64,000 bases of DNA from Saccharofermentans sp. GTDB lineage: Bacteria > Bacillota > Clostridia > Saccharofermentanales > Saccharofermentanaceae. Positions 17,059-26,351 of this stretch are shown here, piece by piece. Each line of letters opens with the position of its first letter. The stretch's first letter is position 1. Both the position numbers and the translations under genes were made by a program. The notes under the pieces are model-generated. The model saw only the letters and a list, made by a program, of their open reading frames with translations, did not search any database and was not told where the DNA came from. The stretch covers positions 124,001-188,000 of the forward strand of contig JAEFAZ010000004.1 in the NCBI GenBank assembly GCA_016292135.1, given 5' to 3'.

Positions 17059-18321
17059 TCAGCCTTTACCGTTAACATACTTATCGTACTTGTAAAGGAA
17101 TGTGACCATCTGTCTTCTGAGGCACTTGCCATCAGGTCTGAAGGTACCGTCATCATAACCTGCGACGATCTTCTTCTTGGATGCCCAGATAACAGCCTTG
17201 AAGTAATAGTCAGATTTCTGAATATCAGTGAAAGGATTCTTTGAAGTATCTACGGAAGGAGAACCTGCCATCCTGTAAAGGAAGGTAACGGTCATTGCTC
17301 TGTTACAGACAGTCTGAGGGTTGAACTTGTTATTGGAAGGAACAGTAACAATTCCCTTCTCAGCTGCCCAGCGGACTGCATTATAGAAATAATCATCCTT
17401 CTGTATATCATTGAAAGGGTTCTTGCTGGAACTCGGCTTAGGGCTGCCGTTGAGTCTCCAGAGGAATGTTATCATCTGAGCTCTCGAACAGTCGTTAGCA
17501 GGCTTGAATTTTGTCTGCTTGTCGTAACCCTTAACAACATTCTTGTTTGTAAGATAGTATGTAGGTTCATACCAGAAATCAGAGGATTTGGTTACATCCT
17601 TATAGAGGACCTGTACCTTGGCCTTTGCTGTATAAGAACCGTTTGTTGCCGTAATGGTAACAGAACCTGCCTGCTTGCCCTTTACTCTGCCAAGTTCGTC
17701 AACTGTAGCAATAGAAGTATTGGAGGACTTCCATGTTGGATTATTGAAGTTTGCTGCAAGGAGGAGTTCCCTGCCGCAGACAACGTTTGCCTTGACAGTT
17801 GTGCCGTTCTGAACAACAGCATAACTTGCTTCTTCGATCTTGAGCTTATAAGTAAAGTTCTTGCCGGTATGCTTCCAGTCGGTATAGTTCCAGATCTTAA
17901 TATATAAAGTACCTTCAGCGCTTACCTGGATGTAGTCAACATCGTTGAGCCTACGGAAAGAATCTCTCAAGCTTAAAGCACCGAACTCGCTGTCATCAAA
18001 ATCAGACTTGCTTCCTGCGCTGACAATAAGCGTCGTATCCTTGAATGTCTTGCAGTAATTGGTCATGGTTACCTTGTAGACACCCTTCTTGACCTTGATC
18101 TTGAACCAGTCTTCGTCCGTCTTGCCGGATTTACTGTACTTGTTGTAGTTGCCGATCTCACCGTCGTAGGTCTTGCCGAGAGTCACGGATGTTGCCTTGC
18201 CGATCGTATCGTTAGGCTCATTCGGGTCTGCGGAAGCGGCAAAGAGCGTTCCGACGGACAGTCCGCCAACGAGGATGACTGTTGCCAGAAAGCTGGTCAT
18301 GACTTTCACGAATTTTTTCAT
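17059..18321 (-). CDS. Secreted SLH protein with pre-peptidase-like N-terminal domain
   Basis: 420 residues: signal peptide (about 1-28), a PPC-like beta-sandwich (about 29-145; DPNEPNDTIGKATSV is the usual opening and DWFKIKVKKGVYKVTM the core), Big_2 (about 160-235, PTWKSSNTSIATVDELGRVKG) and three SLH repeats (about 240-420) with CSRAQ, CNRAM and CLRRQ motifs. PPC domains often follow secreted peptidases, but here no enzyme domain is present, so the protein is probably a binding or structural surface protein. The ATG at 18321 is chosen over 18345 because CAAAGGAG precedes it by 7 bases. Confidence 0.82.
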   Translation of the reverse strand: MKKFVKVMTSFLATVILVGGLSVGTLFAASADPNEPNDTIGKATSVTLGKTYDGEIGNYNKYSKSGKTDEDWFKIKVKKGVYKVTMTNYCKTFKDTTLIVSAGSKSDFDDSEFGALSLRDSFRRLNDVDYIQVSAEGTLYIKIWNYTDWKHTGKNFTYKLKIEEASYAVVQNGTTVKANVVCGRELLLAANFNNPTWKSSNTSIATVDELGRVKGKQAGSVTITATNGSYTAKAKVQVLYKDVTKSSDFWYEPTYYLTNKNVVKGYDKQTKFKPANDCSRAQMITFLWRLNGSPKPSSSKNPFNDIQKDDYFYNAVRWAAEKGIVTVPSNNKFNPQTVCNRAMTVTFLYRMAGSPSVDTSKNPFTDIQKSDYYFKAVIWASKKKIVAGYDDGTFRPDGKCLRRQMVTFLYKYDKYVNGKG

Positions 18322-18390
18322 TTTGCTTCTCCTTTGTCCATTCATTTATTTTCTGTCAGCCTCTTGGGCTGTCAAAAGCTTGTGGATAGT

Positions 18391-18424
18391 ATAAAGCCTC
18401 CCCGCTGCTTTGCCGCGGGGAGGC
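18391..18424 (-). terminator. Terminator of pckA
   Basis: GCCTCCCCGC (18396-18405) and GCGGGGAGGC (18415-18424) form a perfect 10-bp stem; on the minus strand TTTAT follows. It lies 23 bases past the pckA stop. Confidence 0.85.
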
Positions 18425-18446
18425 GGCTTGATCTGAATAGATTATA

Positions 18447-20060
18447 TCAGAGTTTGGGGCCTGCTGCTACAAGAGCTTTGCCTGCTTCGTTGGTCTCATA
18501 CTTGCCGAAGTTCTTGATGAATCTTCCTGCAAGATCCTGAGCCTTCTTGTCCCACTCTGCTGCATCAGCGTATGTATCTCTGGGATCGAGGATCTCTGTG
18601 GATACGCCGGGGAGCTCTGTAGGAACTTCGAAATCGAAGTAAGGGATCTTCTTTGTAGGAGCATCCTTGATGGAACCGTCGAGGATAGCATCAATGATTC
18701 CACGTGTATCGGGAATGGAGATCCTCTTGCCTGTGCCGTTCCAGCCTGTGTTAACGAGGTAAGCCTTGGCTCCGACCTTCTCCATCTTCCTTACGAGCTC
18801 TTCAGCATACTTTGTAGGATGGAGCTCGAGGAATGCCTGACCGAAGCAAGCGGAGAATGTAGGTGTAGGCTCGGTGATCCCGCGCTCTGTACCTGCAAGC
18901 TTAGCCGTAAAGCCGGACAGGAAGTAGTACTTTGTCTGCTCGGGTGTCAGGATGGATACCGGAGGCAGAACGCCGAAAGCGTCAGCAGAAAGGAAGATAA
19001 CGTTGTCTGCATCAGGACCGGAAGAGATCTGGTTAACGTTCTTAGCGATCTTCTCGATATGATCGATAGGATAGGAAACACGTGTGTTCTCTGTAACGGA
19101 CTTGTCTGCGAAGTCGATCTTGCCTTCAGCGTCAACTGTAACGTTCTCGAGGAGAGCATCTCTCTTGATAGCGTTGTAGATGTCAGGCTCGTTCTCCTTG
19201 GAGAGGTTGATAACCTTTGCATAGCAGCCGCCCTCGAAGTTGAAGACGCCGTTGTCGTCCCAGCCGTGCTCGTCATCACCGATGAGGAGTCTCTTAGGAT
19301 CTGTGGAAAGCGTTGTCTTACCTGTACCGGAAAGACCGAAGAAGATAGCTGTGTGCTTGCCTTCCATATCTGTGTTTGCGGAGCAGTGCATGGAAGCGAT
19401 TCCGTCGAGAGGCAGATAGTAGTTCATCATGGAGAACATACCCTTCTTCATCTCACCGCCGTACCATGTGTTCAGGATAACCTGCTCACGGGAAGAAACA
19501 TTGAATGCAACGCATGTCTCGGAGTTGAGGCCGAGCTCAGCGTAGTTGGCAACCTTAGCCTTGGATGCTGTGTAAACAACGAATGTAGGCTCGAAGTTCT
19601 CGAGTTCCTCAGCTGTGGGGCGGATGAACATGTTGGATACGAAGTGTGCCTGCCAAGCTACTTCCATGATGAAGCGGACAGCGATGCGTGTATCCTTGTT
19701 AGCGCCGCAGAAAGCGTCAACAACGAAAAGTCTCTTGCCGGAAAGCTCTTCCTGAGCGAGCTTCTTGACATATGCCCATGTCTCTTCTGTCATGGGGTGG
19801 TTGTCGTTGGGATATTCAGGTGTGTTCCACCATACTGTGTCCTTGGACTTCTCGTCCATAACGATGTACTTGTCTTTAGGGGAACGTCCGGTGTAGATAC
19901 CGGTCATAACGTTAACAGCATCAAGTTCCGTGAGCTGTCCCTTATCGAAACCCTCCAGTTCGGGCTTCATCTCTTCTTCGTACAGGAACTCGTAGCTGGG
20001 ATTGTGAATGATCTCGGTAGCTCCGATTACGCCGTACTTTGTCAGATCAACATTTGCCAT
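18447..20060 (-). CDS. pckA: Phosphoenolpyruvate carboxykinase (ATP)
   Basis: Interconverts oxaloacetate + ATP with PEP + CO2 + ADP. 537 residues match the ATP-dependent family. The kinase P-loop [11 protein letters not shown] (about 245-255), the metal-binding [19 protein letters not shown], and the arginine motif [10 protein letters not shown] near the N-terminus are present. In anaerobes it can run toward oxaloacetate and gain ATP. The sodium-pump decarboxylase 5 kb away uses the same metabolite. It has its own promoter and terminator, so it is monocistronic. Confidence 0.97.
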   Translation of the reverse strand: MANVDLTKYGVIGATEIIHNPSYEFLYEEEMKPELEGFDKGQLTELDAVNVMTGIYTGRSPKDKYIVMDEKSKDTVWWNTPEYPNDNHPMTEETWAYVKKLAQEELSGKRLFVVDAFCGANKDTRIAVRFIMEVAWQAHFVSNMFIRPTAEELENFEPTFVVYTASKAKVANYAELGLNSETCVAFNVSSREQVILNTWYGGEMKKGMFSMMNYYLPLDGIASMHCSANTDMEGKHTAIFFGLSGTGKTTLSTDPKRLLIGDDEHGWDDNGVFNFEGGCYAKVINLSKENEPDIYNAIKRDALLENVTVDAEGKIDFADKSVTENTRVSYPIDHIEKIAKNVNQISSGPDADNVIFLSADAFGVLPPVSILTPEQTKYYFLSGFTAKLAGTERGITEPTPTFSACFGQAFLELHPTKYAEELVRKMEKVGAKAYLVNTGWNGTGKRISIPDTRGIIDAILDGSIKDAPTKKIPYFDFEVPTELPGVSTEILDPRDTYADAAEWDKKAQDLAGRFIKNFGKYETNEAGKALVAAGPKL

Positions 20061-20131
20061 AAAAATGACCTCCTTGGCTTACTTTGCAATTAACCGCGGC
20101 CAAAATACCGCAGTCTTACATTCCACGGTAA

Positions 20132-20160
20132 ATTCTAAAACAGCATATTATAAATAGCAA
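20132..20160 (-). promoter_or_regulatory. Promoter of pckA
   Basis: On the minus strand TTGCTA (20160-20155) and TAGAAT (20137-20132) are 17 bases apart, about 72 bases before the start. Confidence 0.5.
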
Positions 20161-20198
20161 GGTAAAAAAGATGTGGCAAATGTCGAATTATTACCGAT

Positions 20199-21941
20199 TT
20201 ATGCCGATTTCTTTTCCCAATGTGCGTAAAAGTCCACATAACCCGTAGGAGCGGAATTCGAGACACTGACCTTGTTGCGGTACATCTTGTAGGAATATCC
20301 TTCGGGAAGCTCGCCGTCCACACGGGCTACCCACAAGGTCTTGCGGGTCTCATCGTCGTTGGCGTATACGGCCCACTTGCCGTCATATTCCCTTCTGACC
20401 TTCCAGCCTCCGAAAACATAACCCTTCTTCGAAAAACCGCAGGATTCATAGCTTGCAGTCTCTGTCAAAACGCCGAAATGAACGGGTGTCGTGATATCGG
20501 CAGTGATCTTGCCGTTATGGTATCTGATCTTGTATCCGTCCTTCGTCCAGGCGGCATAGAAGTTGACATTGCCCCCCTTGGAGGTGTTGGAGATAGTGAC
20601 ACCGTCCGGATAGATCTTGTAGTCGTAACCCTCGGGGAGTTCTCCCGTCCCGGTCGGCTCCACCCAGACCGTCTTCTTGCTCTCATCCGAGATCTTATAG
20701 GCAGCCCAGCAGTTGTCCCTCTCGCGGAAAACGTGCCAGCCGGCAAAGATCGATGAATCCTCACTGTCTATGCCGAGTTCGGCGGCCGTCTTTGTCTTGG
20801 TCTTTATGCCGAGCGTTATCGGCGTGGAGTCGTATATCAGCTTGTCGTCGACATAGTAATTTACGAAGAACTTGTCGATCCAGTAGAAATAATCGAGGTC
20901 AACAGGGCCGTTGATTCCTGCCACGCGGCCGTTTGCAGTATACTGCCAGCCGTCGAAGGGGCCAGTATAGGTTATTCCGGGAAGTTCTGCGGATGTCCAG
21001 TGGGCAAGCCAGATATAGTAGTTCTTGTAGATCTTGTCTGCGAGCAGATAATCCCTGAAGCAATAGTCGCTCGCATAGATGCCACCGGTATATCCCGCCT
21101 TGGTAACCGTCTTGCAGAATGCGTTCACGACTGCCGTTCGCTCTTCCTTGCTGCCGCCGTTTTCGAGCCTGTAACCGGGTTCCCACTCGTAGTCGATGAT
21201 GATGGGAAGGTCGAGATCGTATCCTTTGACGGCCTCGATACAGAACTTGGCTTCCTCAATGCCTTCTTCGACCGTCAAGGCCTGGCTGTAGAAATACACG
21301 CCTACGGCAAGACCTGCCTTGAAAGCATTCTTGAGATTCTCTTCTCTCCTGTCATCCTTATATATCGTGCCGGAGCCGCCGTATCTGCCTCCGACTCTGA
21401 TGATGACCGCTTCGATGCCGTCTTCGACGACCTTATCCCAGTCGATATCACCGTTGAACTTGGATATGTCCATGCCCTTATGGGCAGTCATGTACTGATC
21501 GCGGATACGGGCAGTCTCCCTGCTCGGACCGGATACAGTCTCATTTTGGAAGGAGGACCCCATGGTGTCTCCGCCCTCGGGATCTTCGACCCGGGAAGCT
21601 GAGGATGTTGTTTTTTTCCTGCCGGGATCATTAAGGGTAATGTCTTCGCCGCCCCCGAAGGATACGCCGATCATCTTCTCCCTGGGGGGGATCTTGTCTA
21701 TAGTCTTATAGTCGGGAACCGTCTCAGTCTCAAGTGCTTCATAACCTATGGTAACCGTTTCTTCCCGGCTGCCGGTCTCTGCAGCAACGGTTCCTCCGCT
21801 CAATGTCACGTGTCTTACCACGGCAAGCTGCCCGGCGGAAGGAAGGGCAGTTCCCGTAAAGGTCACCAGCATAATACAGCTGATCAGTGACAGCGCAAAT
21901 TTCTCCATTTTCATATTCATATCCTCGGGGACATTATACAC
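20199..21941 (-). CDS. Secreted GH25 lysozyme with C-terminal InlB-like repeats
   Basis: 580 residues: hydrophobic signal segment (about 13-37), a Ser/Thr/Glu-rich linker (about 40-150), a glycoside hydrolase 25 muramidase domain (about 152-365) and two related repeats (about 370-475 and 476-580) with FAGWHVF / FGGWKVR and YAAWTKDGY / YAHWEKK ends. Catalytic acids fit Asp158 (GMDISKFNGD) and the DxE pair Asp250/Glu252 (IIDYEWE). It cleaves the MurNAc-GlcNAc bond of peptidoglycan. The start is uncertain: ATG 21941 has GGAG 6 bases before, while 21914 has GAGG 8 bases before. It lies 19 bases after the pyruvyl transferase gene, likely one operon. Confidence 0.88.
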   Translation of the reverse strand: MYNVPEDMNMKMEKFALSLISCIMLVTFTGTALPSAGQLAVVRHVTLSGGTVAAETGSREETVTIGYEALETETVPDYKTIDKIPPREKMIGVSFGGGEDITLNDPGRKKTTSSASRVEDPEGGDTMGSSFQNETVSGPSRETARIRDQYMTAHKGMDISKFNGDIDWDKVVEDGIEAVIIRVGGRYGGSGTIYKDDRREENLKNAFKAGLAVGVYFYSQALTVEEGIEEAKFCIEAVKGYDLDLPIIIDYEWEPGYRLENGGSKEERTAVVNAFCKTVTKAGYTGGIYASDYCFRDYLLADKIYKNYYIWLAHWTSAELPGITYTGPFDGWQYTANGRVAGINGPVDLDYFYWIDKFFVNYYVDDKLIYDSTPITLGIKTKTKTAAELGIDSEDSSIFAGWHVFRERDNCWAAYKISDESKKTVWVEPTGTGELPEGYDYKIYPDGVTISNTSKGGNVNFYAAWTKDGYKIRYHNGKITADITTPVHFGVLTETASYESCGFSKKGYVFGGWKVRREYDGKWAVYANDDETRKTLWVARVDGELPEGYSYKMYRNKVSVSNSAPTGYVDFYAHWEKKSA

Positions 21942-21960
21942 TCCGCATTTTACGGTTGTG

Positions 21961-23586
21961 TTACGATTCCTTCTTCACTTTCTTACCGATCTTCTTGAGA
22001 CCCTTATAGATTCGGTAGCTCGGAAGCTTCTCGAGTTTTCTCGCGTGTGCTTTCGTCTCGGCAAGATCTGCCTTGCATTTCTTCAGATCATCCTTTGCCT
22101 GCTCGAGTTCCCTCTTCATCTGAATAAGGCTTTCAGAGCCCATGTTGCGCTCTTTTTTGACCATCTCGAGCTCTGTCTTCGTATCGTCGAGGATCCTCAT
22201 GTTTTCCTTAAGTTCCTCGCCAAGGGCTATATTCTTCTCCATGTGCTTGTGGCGTGAACCCTTGAGCTTTTGGTTATAGTCATCGCGGAGCAGGAGACTT
22301 TCCTGGAGCCTTCCGATCTTCTCTGCATCAGAACAGGAAACGAAAGACTTTATGGGTTCGCCGGGAGGAGGAAGGAGCGCATCCATGGGTGCATCCTTCC
22401 TGTTACGGTCTTCCTTGTAGATATGATCTATCCCGTTCTGATCAAGGAAAGCGATAAAGTGACTGAACTTCTCTTTATGTGTCTTGATGTGGGAAGCGAA
22501 ATCCACTCCTTCGATCATGCTCTCGAAAGTATCTTCCCTCCGGACCTGATCGAACCTCATGGAGGGGAGGTTATGGTATTCGCAGAGTTCTATGATCCTG
22601 CCGTCTTTTGCGATTATGAACGCCGGCGTTCCCGCGAGGATCGAGACTATGTTGCCGTGGAGCCTCGCGCCGAAGCTTAAGTCCATGCTCTTCATGTAAG
22701 CGAACCACGAAGGCACATCGGTAAAAAAGCGCATCCTGTCTTCCTGATAGATCCTCGAGGTCCATCTGTCCATATAGCATTCTTCGGTCTCGAATCTCTT
22801 GGTGTCTTCACCGCGGTCGATGGCATTCTTTATCTCTCTTTCACGCTTGGCGATGAAGCTGGGATTATCGAGTCCGTAGTAGAGGGATCTGAGTTCCGTA
22901 TCGTTCTGTCCGACAAAGAGCGAATTGGGATATCTTTCGATGACTTCCCACACTTTCCTTATGGTCCTGAGAGGCGTCCAGTCCGAATAATTGACGGATA
23001 TCCTGCTTTCGGGTGTAAGCTCGAAAGGCTTCTGAGTCAGGTGCTTGCCGAATGTAAACAGCGACGGGCACCCTATTACCGTAAAATCCTTTTCTTCCGT
23101 AAAGCCGAACTTTCGGAGATACCCTGCAGTATATTTCCCCCTTACTCCAATGATCGTGGTCTTTTCGCGAACGGCCTTGAGGAAATCCCCGGCTTCCTTG
23201 TCAAAATCGTAGTCCTTATCGTAATCGCAGTTGACGAGCCTTGCGCCCACGCCTATCAGATAGACCGGTATCGTAAGTCTCTTTATGAAAATGGTAAGGT
23301 CTCTTAACTGTGTCTTGAAATCGGATCTGAAAGCATCGGCCATGGGCAGGATGTAGGCATCGTATTCCGAGTTGATCCTGTCAACATCCTCTTTCGAGTA
23401 AAGGCCGCGCTCCGCATAGTAATTATCGATATCGATCTTCGTGTCTTCCGTCATGAGCGTTCTCATAACGGAGAACGCATAGAGCATGTTCCCCGAGTTG
23501 GTGCCGATCCTGTCACGGAGGATGATGTCCTGTATCGTGAAGGTGTCGAGCGGTGATATATAGGCTCTCATCAAAAGTTTTCGCAT
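21961..23586 (-). CDS. Polysaccharide pyruvyl transferase family protein with coiled-coil tail
   Basis: 541 residues. Residues about 15-375 match the plan of the PF04230 family: the N-terminal NSGNMLYAFSVMRTL, VYLIGVGARLV, IGVRGKYTAGYLRKFGF, the CPSLF stretch, and the C-terminal FGARLHGNIVSILAGTPAFII. Residues about 440-525 are charged and heptad-like, so a coiled coil, ending in a basic patch. Members add ketal-pyruvyl groups to wall or capsule sugars. It is longer than CsaB (about 360), so the exact substrate is open. It is cotranscribed with the lysozyme gene, and pyruvylated wall polymer is the classic ligand for SLH repeats. Confidence 0.75.
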   Translation of the reverse strand: MRKLLMRAYISPLDTFTIQDIILRDRIGTNSGNMLYAFSVMRTLMTEDTKIDIDNYYAERGLYSKEDVDRINSEYDAYILPMADAFRSDFKTQLRDLTIFIKRLTIPVYLIGVGARLVNCDYDKDYDFDKEAGDFLKAVREKTTIIGVRGKYTAGYLRKFGFTEEKDFTVIGCPSLFTFGKHLTQKPFELTPESRISVNYSDWTPLRTIRKVWEVIERYPNSLFVGQNDTELRSLYYGLDNPSFIAKREREIKNAIDRGEDTKRFETEECYMDRWTSRIYQEDRMRFFTDVPSWFAYMKSMDLSFGARLHGNIVSILAGTPAFIIAKDGRIIELCEYHNLPSMRFDQVRREDTFESMIEGVDFASHIKTHKEKFSHFIAFLDQNGIDHIYKEDRNRKDAPMDALLPPPGEPIKSFVSCSDAEKIGRLQESLLLRDDYNQKLKGSRHKHMEKNIALGEELKENMRILDDTKTELEMVKKERNMGSESLIQMKRELEQAKDDLKKCKADLAETKAHARKLEKLPSYRIYKGLKKIGKKVKKES

Positions 23587-23608
23587 GGCTTACCTCATAA
23601 TAATGTTT

Positions 23609-23614
23609 ATTATA
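23609..23614 (-). promoter_or_regulatory. Possible -10 box of the pyruvyl transferase-lysozyme operon
   Basis: A perfect TATAAT on the minus strand, 23 bases before the start; no good -35 box at the expected distance. Confidence 0.35.
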
Positions 23615-23710
23615 CCGTAACAGTCCCGGATTTTTACCACTCCCCTTTTCGACATCCTGAGGGAACTTTTCCTTTGTTCTTTTGTCGATAGTGTCCAATC
23701 CCATTTGTTA

Positions 23711-23740
23711 TTGTCTGTTTAAGGAAAAATCGGGTAGAAT
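23711..23740 (+). promoter_or_regulatory. Promoter of the polytopic membrane protein gene
   Basis: TTGTCT (23711-23716) and TAGAAT (23735-23740) are 18 bases apart. The implied transcript start is at about 23747, the first ATG, so either the message is leaderless or translation begins at 23777. Confidence 0.4.
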
Positions 23741-23746
23741 AACATC

Positions 23747-25243
23747 ATGCGTAAGGAAGGGGGCCGTACAGGAGCTATGCCGGAAAAAAAGAACAGCAAG
23801 AACAAGAAAACCGTAAAAAACGATACAACAGACAAGAAGGAGACTTTGGAAGAGACCGGGACAGCAGTCAAGAAGGAACTTCCCAAAAAGTCATCATCCT
23901 CAGGCATCCCGGACAAGCTCACAAGATTCTTCCCCTTGTCCTTCATCCTCGCTTTCGTTTTCGACCTCATATACGGTCTTTTCTATTACAACAGCTTTGA
24001 AGCGACTGCTCTCTTCGACACATCTTCCTATTATGAAGCCGCGGGCAGATTGGCGGAAGGCAAGGTCGATCTTCTAAGGACCCCGCTTTATCCGGTCTAT
24101 CTCCGTTTCTGCGAAAAGATAGGCGGTGAAAACGTCAATCAGGTTGCCGTATCCTTCCAGATCATCTTTTTCTTCATCAGCATCTGGTTCTTCTATAAGC
24201 TCCTTGAGCAGTTTACTTCCAACCATGTAATGCTCGCAGCAGGCAGCATCCTCTACGGCTGCATGACCCCTTACATCAACTTCAATTTCATGATGCTGAC
24301 GGAATCTTTCTCGGTCAGCATGATCATCATCTTCTGTTATTTCCTCGTAAGGACCGTGAAGGAAGATAAGTTCTCCTTCCTTACAGTCTCGATAATACTG
24401 AGCTTCGTGATGACGATGTTAAGGCCGGGCGCGGTCTACCTTTATATCGCGGACCTTCTGGCCATGATCCCCTTTGCGGTGAAGTTCATAAGGAAAAAAC
24501 TGTCTTTTACGAAAGCGGTCCTTGTTCCCCTGATCAGCTTCATCTTATGCGTTGCAGCCCTTTTCGGTTACATGTCGAAAAACAAAGCCGACAACGGCTA
24601 CTACGGCTTAAGCTACGTATCCGAGATGAATAAGTTCTATGACGTGGTAATGGCCGATATCTGGTATGACAACCAGGACAAGGAGATCGTGGATAAGATA
24701 AGCGAACTTACCGATGGCGGTCCCGGAACACTGGGTGCCGCGATCGATACGGAGACCGAATTCCGCGACCCCGCCAGGATCAAGGCCTTCAACGCCGAAG
24801 CGATCGATGACCACACGACGGAATACTGTATGTTCCTCTTGAAGAAAGTCTGGACCATGGGCTATAACCACATGTCATATAACCTTTCACACGATTCCTA
24901 TTACCTCAAGGAAGACGTGAGCAGGGATATCTACTGGATCGGCGACTTCCTCGACTTCAACGTCAGCTTCGTTTATCTGATCGTGCTCATGTCAGGGATC
25001 TTCATTATCGCTATGATCTTCGACAGAAAACGTTTCCTCTGTCCGGAATTTCTCATTACGGCGGTAATAGCGGGCCAGCTGGCCGTCAACATCCTCGCAG
25101 GTCCCGCGGAATTCCACCGTCTGAACGCGACCTGCTATCCGCTTGCGATACTCCTGCTCTTCGCATGGGCGGGCCTCGCTTACGACAAGATCAGAGGCTC
25201 CGGAAAAGCTAAAGAGGAAGACTCATCCAAAGACAAGGGATAA
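23747..25243 (+). CDS. Polytopic membrane protein, GT-C glycosyltransferase-like
   Basis: 498 residues: a Lys/Glu/Ser-rich cytoplasmic N-terminus (about 1-60), then about ten membrane segments, and a charged tail. The loop after the first segment has an acidic residue (LFDTSSYYEAA) followed by LRTPLYPVYL, the pattern of ArnT/PMT-like GT-C enzymes that use polyprenyl-linked sugars. A large loop (about 285-370) would face outside. A role in glycosylating wall polymers or surface proteins is an inference. The start could be 23747 or 23777; a promoter ending at 23740 favours the second, but its ribosome site is only 2 bases away. It converges on the D-LDH gene with 5 bases between stops. Confidence 0.6.
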   Translation: MRKEGGRTGAMPEKKNSKNKKTVKNDTTDKKETLEETGTAVKKELPKKSSSSGIPDKLTRFFPLSFILAFVFDLIYGLFYYNSFEATALFDTSSYYEAAGRLAEGKVDLLRTPLYPVYLRFCEKIGGENVNQVAVSFQIIFFFISIWFFYKLLEQFTSNHVMLAAGSILYGCMTPYINFNFMMLTESFSVSMIIIFCYFLVRTVKEDKFSFLTVSIILSFVMTMLRPGAVYLYIADLLAMIPFAVKFIRKKLSFTKAVLVPLISFILCVAALFGYMSKNKADNGYYGLSYVSEMNKFYDVVMADIWYDNQDKEIVDKISELTDGGPGTLGAAIDTETEFRDPARIKAFNAEAIDDHTTEYCMFLLKKVWTMGYNHMSYNLSHDSYYLKEDVSRDIYWIGDFLDFNVSFVYLIVLMSGIFIIAMIFDRKRFLCPEFLITAVIAGQLAVNILAGPAEFHRLNATCYPLAILLLFAWAGLAYDKIRGSGKAKEEDSSKDKG

Positions 25244-25248
25244 CAGGT

Positions 25249-26286
25249 TCAGAAGCACTTTTTCTTATGATCCTGCTTACACTCGTTTACTGAAGGACAT
25301 TTGTAGCATACTTCGTTTATGCTGTATTCGTTTTCGAAGAATCCTGCTATGTTATCGAGCGTCGTATCCGCGATGTTCGTGAGCGCCTCCTCGGTCAGGA
25401 AAGCCTGGTGTGAGGTCACGATGACATTTGGCATGGAGATCAGCCTTGCCAGTGTATCGTCGTCAACTATGTGGTTGGAGTAATCGTGGAAAAATATATT
25501 GGATTCCTCTTCGTAAACATCCAGGCAGGCAGCTCCGATCTTGCGCTGCTTGATGCCTTCGACAAGGCTTTCCGCATCGATAAGCGCGCCTCTTGAAGTG
25601 TTGATGAGGACGACGCCTTTTTTCATCCTGGCGATGGTTTCCCCGTTGACCATGTGACGGTTCTCGTCAGTCAGGGGACAGTGGAAGGAGATTATGTCGC
25701 TTCTTTCCCAAAGCTCATCCAGGGATACGTATTCGATGCCGCTCCCTTCTGCCGGGAACTTGTCGTAGGCGATAACGTTCATGCCGAAGCCCCTGCAGAT
25801 ATCGATAAATATCCTTCCGATCTTACCTGTTCCGATGACACCCACGGTCTTCCCGTGAAGATCGAAACCGGTAAGGCCGTTAAGGCTGAAATTGAAGTCT
25901 CTGGTCCTTATGTAGGCCTTATGTATCCTTCTGATGGAAGTAAGGAGCAGGGCCATCGCATGCTCGGCCACCGCATAAGGGGAATATGCCGGGACCCTGA
26001 CGATGTGGATCCTGCCGTAGGCATAGGCAACGTCAACGTTGTTATAGCCGGCGCATCTTAATGCTATGAGCCTGACTTTCATCTCAACGAGCCTGTCGAT
26101 CACTTCCTTGTTGATGTCATCGTTAACGAAGACGCAGACCGCATCGCAGCCCTCTGCCAGCCTGCAGGTGTCTTCCGTCAGCCTGGTCTCGTAGTAATCG
26201 ATCTGATACCTGTCCTCATTTGACTTTATGAAAGATGCCTTGTCGTAATCCTTGGCATCGAAAAATGCAATCCTGATCTTATCCAT
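25249..26286 (-). CDS. D-lactate dehydrogenase (D-2-hydroxyacid dehydrogenase family)
   Basis: 345 residues. NAD-dependent reduction of pyruvate to D-lactate is most likely. The Rossmann motif GVIGTGKIGRIF (about 147-158), substrate Arg in LRCAGYNNVD, catalytic Glu in YEEES and His in SHQAFLTEEA are visible. The C-terminus extends past the usual end into CYKCPSVNECKQDHKKKCF, with four Cys in about 20 residues. The start at 26286 has GGAGG 9 bases before; the ATG at 26292 is only 3 bases from it. A TATAAT at 26312-26307 (minus) may be its -10 box. A neighbouring LarA-type racemase lies 21 kb away. Confidence 0.88.
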   Translation of the reverse strand: MDKIRIAFFDAKDYDKASFIKSNEDRYQIDYYETRLTEDTCRLAEGCDAVCVFVNDDINKEVIDRLVEMKVRLIALRCAGYNNVDVAYAYGRIHIVRVPAYSPYAVAEHAMALLLTSIRRIHKAYIRTRDFNFSLNGLTGFDLHGKTVGVIGTGKIGRIFIDICRGFGMNVIAYDKFPAEGSGIEYVSLDELWERSDIISFHCPLTDENRHMVNGETIARMKKGVVLINTSRGALIDAESLVEGIKQRKIGAACLDVYEEESNIFFHDYSNHIVDDDTLARLISMPNVIVTSHQAFLTEEALTNIADTTLDNIAGFFENEYSINEVCYKCPSVNECKQDHKKKCF

Positions 26287-26351
26287 GTTCATGTTCCTCC
26301 GCTGATATTATATCTTATATCGGCAGAGGATCAGACAGTTCAAAGATCCTT

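Noticed and set aside
18819..20093. A 424-codon open frame opposite pckA
   Set aside because: Shadow of pckA codon use; no motif, no ribosome site.
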